A stretch of 64,000 nt of DNA. It comes from Oscillospiraceae bacterium. Its GTDB lineage: Bacteria; Bacillota; Clostridia; Oscillospirales; Acutalibacteraceae. A program made the position numbers and the translations under genes. Every line of letters begins with the position of its first letter. Within the stretch, counting starts at the first letter, position 1. This document shows positions 61,039 through 64,000 of this stretch, piece after piece. The stretch is from assembly GCA_003514385.1 (NCBI GenBank), contig DOQR01000007.1, positions 1-64,000 on the forward strand, read 5' to 3'. The notes under the pieces are model-generated. The model saw only the letters and a list, made by a program, of their open reading frames with translations. It had not been told where the DNA came from and did no database searches.

Positions 61039-62328
61039 TTACTGGACTTTTTCGAGTCTGTAGCTGACGGTGTATCTGTTATGCACCCAGCAATTATTGC
61101 TGTCCTTGACATAGGCACGGGCATATGCCGTGCCGTGGGACTGGGTGGGGTCGGCGCTGCTGAGATCGACCTCAGCGAAGAGCTGATCCGTGGTTATCTT
61201 TTCAAGATTCGCTTTCGGACCGACGACTTCAACGGATGGTATGCGCGTCTGAGTTACGACCGCCTTGTATCCGGCGGGAACATTGATAAACGAGATATTG
61301 TTGGCACTCACCGAGCTCTTATGTGAGGTCACGCCGCTCATCTCGACCGTGACCTTGAGTTTCGTCTCCCCGCTCATGACCTTGACTCCGCTCAATGTCG
61401 TCAGGTCTATTGTTATCTCATTCCTGCCTGCGCCGAGCATATAGAAATCGATATCGGCGACCGACAGCTCGGTTATGGACGAGAGCTTCGTCGCGTCCAT
61501 GGTGAAATTGAGTCTCGCGGGGCTGCAGGTAAACGCGGGCGGGTTGCTCGCGTAAGCGGCAGGCGCATTCTTGAAAGTTACCGTAGTCGGCAGTTCGGCG
61601 CGCTGATAAATCGGAAGAGTCATCGTGATATCAGCGAGTCCGTCATTGACGGTTATATACTGGAGCTTTCCGCCGTATTCGCTCAACGGGATTATCTCGG
61701 CGTCGAGCGTTGTGGTCGCGCTGATTTTCTTGTTCAGAGTCACGCGCGCGACAACTTTCTTTATCTTCGCCATCTCGGTCACGGGGCCCGACAGCTTCAC
61801 GGTATTCGCGGAGAGCACCGGAGTTTCGGCTATCAGTCCGTTTGTGACATACGACGCGCCGTCATAGACGACATCGGGCTGAAGAGTATATTCTCCCTCT
61901 TTGTAGTAGTCGAAATACACATTTATCGAATCCTGCGAGAGCGAAACTATCTCATAGTTCGCCTTGCTCGGATCTTTTGCAGTCACTTCGAGTTTCAGGG
62001 TCTGGCTGCCTGTCGAGTCAACATAGTTGGTCTTGGCGACAACGGAGATATCGTCCTTTGTCAGCACGCTCTCAGCGACCTCGTAGCGCTTGCCGTGAAC
62101 CTTGACTTCGACCGTAAAATCCGTGTTGCCGAACATCTGGAGCCCAAGATTCGAGACATTGTTTGATATCTCTATTTTAACAGGGACATCTTTTATTATG
62201 CGGTCATCCTCGGGGCTCGCCTGAATGGCGACAACGATCCAGATTATAACTGCGGCGATTATTGAAAGCGCCAAAACGAACCTGTTATCATATATGAGAT
62301 TTTTGAGGCTTATTTTTTTCTTTTTCAT
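61039..62328 (-). CDS. cdaR: CdaR, YbbR-domain regulator of c-di-AMP synthase
   Basis: 429 residues. One N-terminal span (about 17-37: FVLALSIIAAVIIWIVVAI), then four YbbR repeats outside the membrane; repeat signatures include NTDFTVEVKVHGKRYEV, ANTVKLSGPVTEMAKIKKV and PSVEVVGPKANLEKITT. CdaR binds CdaA and modulates its activity. It overlaps the cdaA stop by 4 bases. The usual third gene, glmM, is not next to it here. Confidence 0.93.
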   Translation of the reverse strand: MKKKKISLKNLIYDNRFVLALSIIAAVIIWIVVAIQASPEDDRIIKDVPVKIEISNNVSNLGLQMFGNTDFTVEVKVHGKRYEVAESVLTKDDISVVAKTNYVDSTGSQTLKLEVTAKDPSKANYEIVSLSQDSINVYFDYYKEGEYTLQPDVVYDGASYVTNGLIAETPVLSANTVKLSGPVTEMAKIKKVVARVTLNKKISATTTLDAEIIPLSEYGGKLQYITVNDGLADITMTLPIYQRAELPTTVTFKNAPAAYASNPPAFTCSPARLNFTMDATKLSSITELSVADIDFYMLGAGRNEITIDLTTLSGVKVMSGETKLKVTVEMSGVTSHKSSVSANNISFINVPAGYKAVVTQTRIPSVEVVGPKANLEKITTDQLFAEVDLSSADPTQSHGTAYARAYVKDSNNCWVHNRYTVSYRLEKVQ

Positions 62329-63206
62329 TTTTTAAAACCTCCGAACAGCTTGCGTATGCCTTTGACGGCGGCTTTATCTTCGTTATTCGTTCCGCAAAGA
62401 TAGCGCACAAGGTGCTCACGCAGATCGGAATCGGTGAGATTTCTGATAAGCTGACCCTTGCAGGCGATGGAAATTGTTCCGGTCTCCTCGGAAGTGACGA
62501 CTATCATCGCATCGCCCTGCTCACTCATACCTATGGCGGCTCTGTGGCGGGTTCCGAGCTGGGTATCGAGATTCTCTTTTTGAGTCAGCGGCAGGACGCA
62601 GCCCGCGGCAACTACCCTGCCGTCGCGGATAACTGCGGCTCCGTCATGGAGCGGCGCGCCGTGATAGAAAATATTGCCTATCAGCTCGCGCGAGACTATC
62701 GCATCGACGGGAGTTCCGCTCTTTATGATATCACCGAGGAGCGTATCATGCTCAAAGACTATAAGCGAGCCTGTCTTGCTCTCGCTCATGCTCTGGCACG
62801 CTTTGCACACGGCGTAGATTGAATCCTTTATCTTCTGATTGCGCTCCGTCTCCTCATCGCGCACGCCGAAAAGATTGAGCTTTGTTATGCTGCGTCTGCC
62901 GACGGATTCGAGCATATGGCGCAGCTCGGGCTGGAAGAGGATGACGAGGACTATAATTATCTCGCCGAAGACTTTTTTGAATATGAACTCACTCGCCTGC
63001 ATATCGAGCAGGTAAATGGCAAGATAAGCCACACCGAAAAGCAGAAGACCCTTTGCAAGCTGAATGGCCTTTGTCTCACGGATGAGCTTGATAACACTAT
63101 AAAGAATGAACGCAACGAGGCAGATATCCAGGAAATCCGTGAAGGCGAAGTCGGAGAATACGACCTTCAGCTGATCCCAGAGAGATGCGATCTTTTCAGT
63201 AAACAT
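62325..63206 (-). CDS. cdaA: Diadenylate cyclase CdaA
   Basis: Makes c-di-AMP, which controls potassium and osmotic balance and wall homeostasis. Three N-terminal spans (about 20-85) precede the DAC domain: GNIFYHGAPLHDGAAVI with the DGA motif (about 182) and TQLGTRHRAAIGMSE with the RHR motif (about 218). The start MFTEK is chosen because AGAGG lies 7 bases upstream; upstream in-frame starts overlap that SD. 294 residues, normal. Confidence 0.95.
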   Translation of the reverse strand: MFTEKIASLWDQLKVVFSDFAFTDFLDICLVAFILYSVIKLIRETKAIQLAKGLLLFGVAYLAIYLLDMQASEFIFKKVFGEIIIVLVILFQPELRHMLESVGRRSITKLNLFGVRDEETERNQKIKDSIYAVCKACQSMSESKTGSLIVFEHDTLLGDIIKSGTPVDAIVSRELIGNIFYHGAPLHDGAAVIRDGRVVAAGCVLPLTQKENLDTQLGTRHRAAIGMSEQGDAMIVVTSEETGTISIACKGQLIRNLTDSDLREHLVRYLCGTNNEDKAAVKGIRKLFGGFKK

Positions 63207-63259
63207 AGGCATACCTCTCTTCAATTCCTATAATACCATAAAACGCGCCTGAAATCAAA

Positions 63260-63733
63260 TTACTTCTCAATAAGGCAGACGGCAGAGGCACTTATGCCCT
63301 CGCGGCGTCCCGTAAAGCCGAGCCCCTCTTCGGTGGTCGCCTTGACGCTGACGCATGAGACATCGAGCGAGCAGGCGTCGGCTATGTTGCGGCGCATTTC
63401 ATCTATATACGGGCGCAGCTTCGGAGCCTGGGCGGCAACGGTTGAGTCGATATTGACTATGTGCCAGCCCTGAGCGCCGATAACGCGCACGACTTCGCGC
63501 AGGAGTTCGAGACTGTCCGCACCCTTGTATTTTTCATCGTTGTCCGGGAACAGGCAGCCTATATCCCCCATTGCCGCCGCGCCGAGCAGCGCATCGCTGA
63601 TGCTGTGGAGTAGGACATCGGCATCCGAATGGCCAAGAAGTCCCATGGTATGTGGTATATCAACGCCGCCGATTATGAGCTTACGCCCCTCGACAAGCTT
63701 ATGAACATCGTATCCGCTGCCTATTCTTATCAT
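63260..63733 (-). CDS. ispF: 2-C-methyl-D-erythritol 2,4-cyclodiphosphate synthase
   Basis: Fifth step of the MEP isoprenoid pathway. 157 residues. GSGYDVHKL (metal ligands Asp and His, about 6-14), [29 protein letters not shown] (about 31-59, third ligand His and signature), [13 protein letters not shown], and the C-terminal [24 protein letters not shown]. Overlaps the upstream gene by 4 bases. Confidence 0.96.
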   Translation of the reverse strand: MIRIGSGYDVHKLVEGRKLIIGGVDIPHTMGLLGHSDADVLLHSISDALLGAAAMGDIGCLFPDNDEKYKGADSLELLREVVRVIGAQGWHIVNIDSTVAAQAPKLRPYIDEMRRNIADACSLDVSCVSVKATTEEGLGFTGRREGISASAVCLIEK

Positions 63734-64000
63734 TGATTATCATCTCCGCTGAGTGAAAATTTTCTTATACTTTCCTGAAATTCATCGTATGTCATGAAAA
63801 TATTTATCATATCGACGAGCGCGCTTGTTGAAAGGCGCTCGGGAAGCGACAGACTGCGCAGGAACTTTTTGCGCAGAGCCGCCGAATCCGCTTTTCCGCT
63901 GAGCCCGGCTTCGTAGAGGTCGGCAACGGTTACAGCTCGGCTCTTTTCCTGCGTACTCTCGCAGGTGACTCCGGCGCGGTTGAGCGCTTCAAGCAAGATC
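63730..64000 (-). CDS. C-terminal part of a Toprim/DUF4093 protein (RnmV-like), cut by the window edge
   Basis: Only the last about 90 residues are in the window; the frame runs on past base 64000 and shows no true start. The visible part ([53 protein letters not shown]) resembles the DUF4093 tail of small Toprim nucleases of the ribonuclease M5 type, which trim 5S rRNA. The Toprim domain itself lies outside, so the call rests on the tail alone. Confidence 0.65.
   Translation of the reverse strand, partial: ILLEALNRAGVTCESTQEKSRAVTVADLYEAGLSGKADSAALRKKFLRSLSLPERLSTSALVDMINIFMTYDEFQESIRKFSLSGDDNQ

Overview
The window is a chromosomal segment from a Gram-positive, spore-forming Clostridia bacterium, most like an uncultured gut member of the Oscillospirales. 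This is inferred from gene content: spoIIP, a spoIVFA/spoIVFB-like pair and a SigH-type sigma factor; three tRNA-sensing T-box leaders; IreB, RqcH, the CdaA/CdaR pair, a LexA box of the Gram-positive type, and A-rich SD sites with TTGACA/TATAAT promoters.

Left third (1-24,000), mostly core genes. A leucine T-box drives leuA and hisJ. Next come a zinc-ribbon protein behind a tRNA-like element, a SigH-like sigma factor, a LexA-controlled dinB, and spoIIP with small membrane proteins on each side. A minus-strand cluster encodes DUF1858, TrmK, Nif3 and RqcH. It is followed by a GT2 glycosyltransferase, a neurotransmitter:sodium symporter, the spoIVFA/B-like pair, a polar amino-acid ABC transporter and gpmA. 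From 18.7 to 23.9 kb the content is accessory: a small AT-rich insert with a striking tandem palindromic operator, a PAP2 remnant, a frameshifted hydrolase, a membrane flavodoxin, TraX and a TetR regulator with its own double operator.

Middle (24,000-31,720). A second leucine-type T-box controls a YkvI-like transporter and two GldA-like iron-type dehydrogenases. Downstream are MFS, MBL-hydrolase and GPH-symporter genes, then tRNA-Pro(CGG) with its own promoter and terminator.

Island (about 31,727-54,635). A 17-bp sequence in the tRNA-Pro terminator recurs inverted at 54,619. Mobile-element genes sit at both ends: a large serine recombinase, ParB and a broken RepA on the left, TnpV and a small element protein on the right. 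Between them lies a tightly packed 14.4-kb minus-strand operon: GH3, lipoprotein, GPH symporter, GH78 rhamnosidase, tannase/feruloyl esterase, two further esterases, rhaB, rhaA, rhaD. It is divergent from an AraC regulator, and another esterase and an MBL hydrolase lie nearby. Together these would import a rhamnose- and glucose-bearing, acylated plant compound, remove acyl, rhamnosyl and glucosyl groups, and feed rhamnose to DHAP and lactaldehyde. A conserved 28-bp site at two promoters is the probable AraC operator.

Right end (54,640-64,000), core again: a rhodanese-TtcA fusion, a phenylalanine T-box with pheST, ireB and a conserved small gene, then on the minus strand cdaA-cdaR, ispF and the end of a Toprim/DUF4093 gene running off the window.
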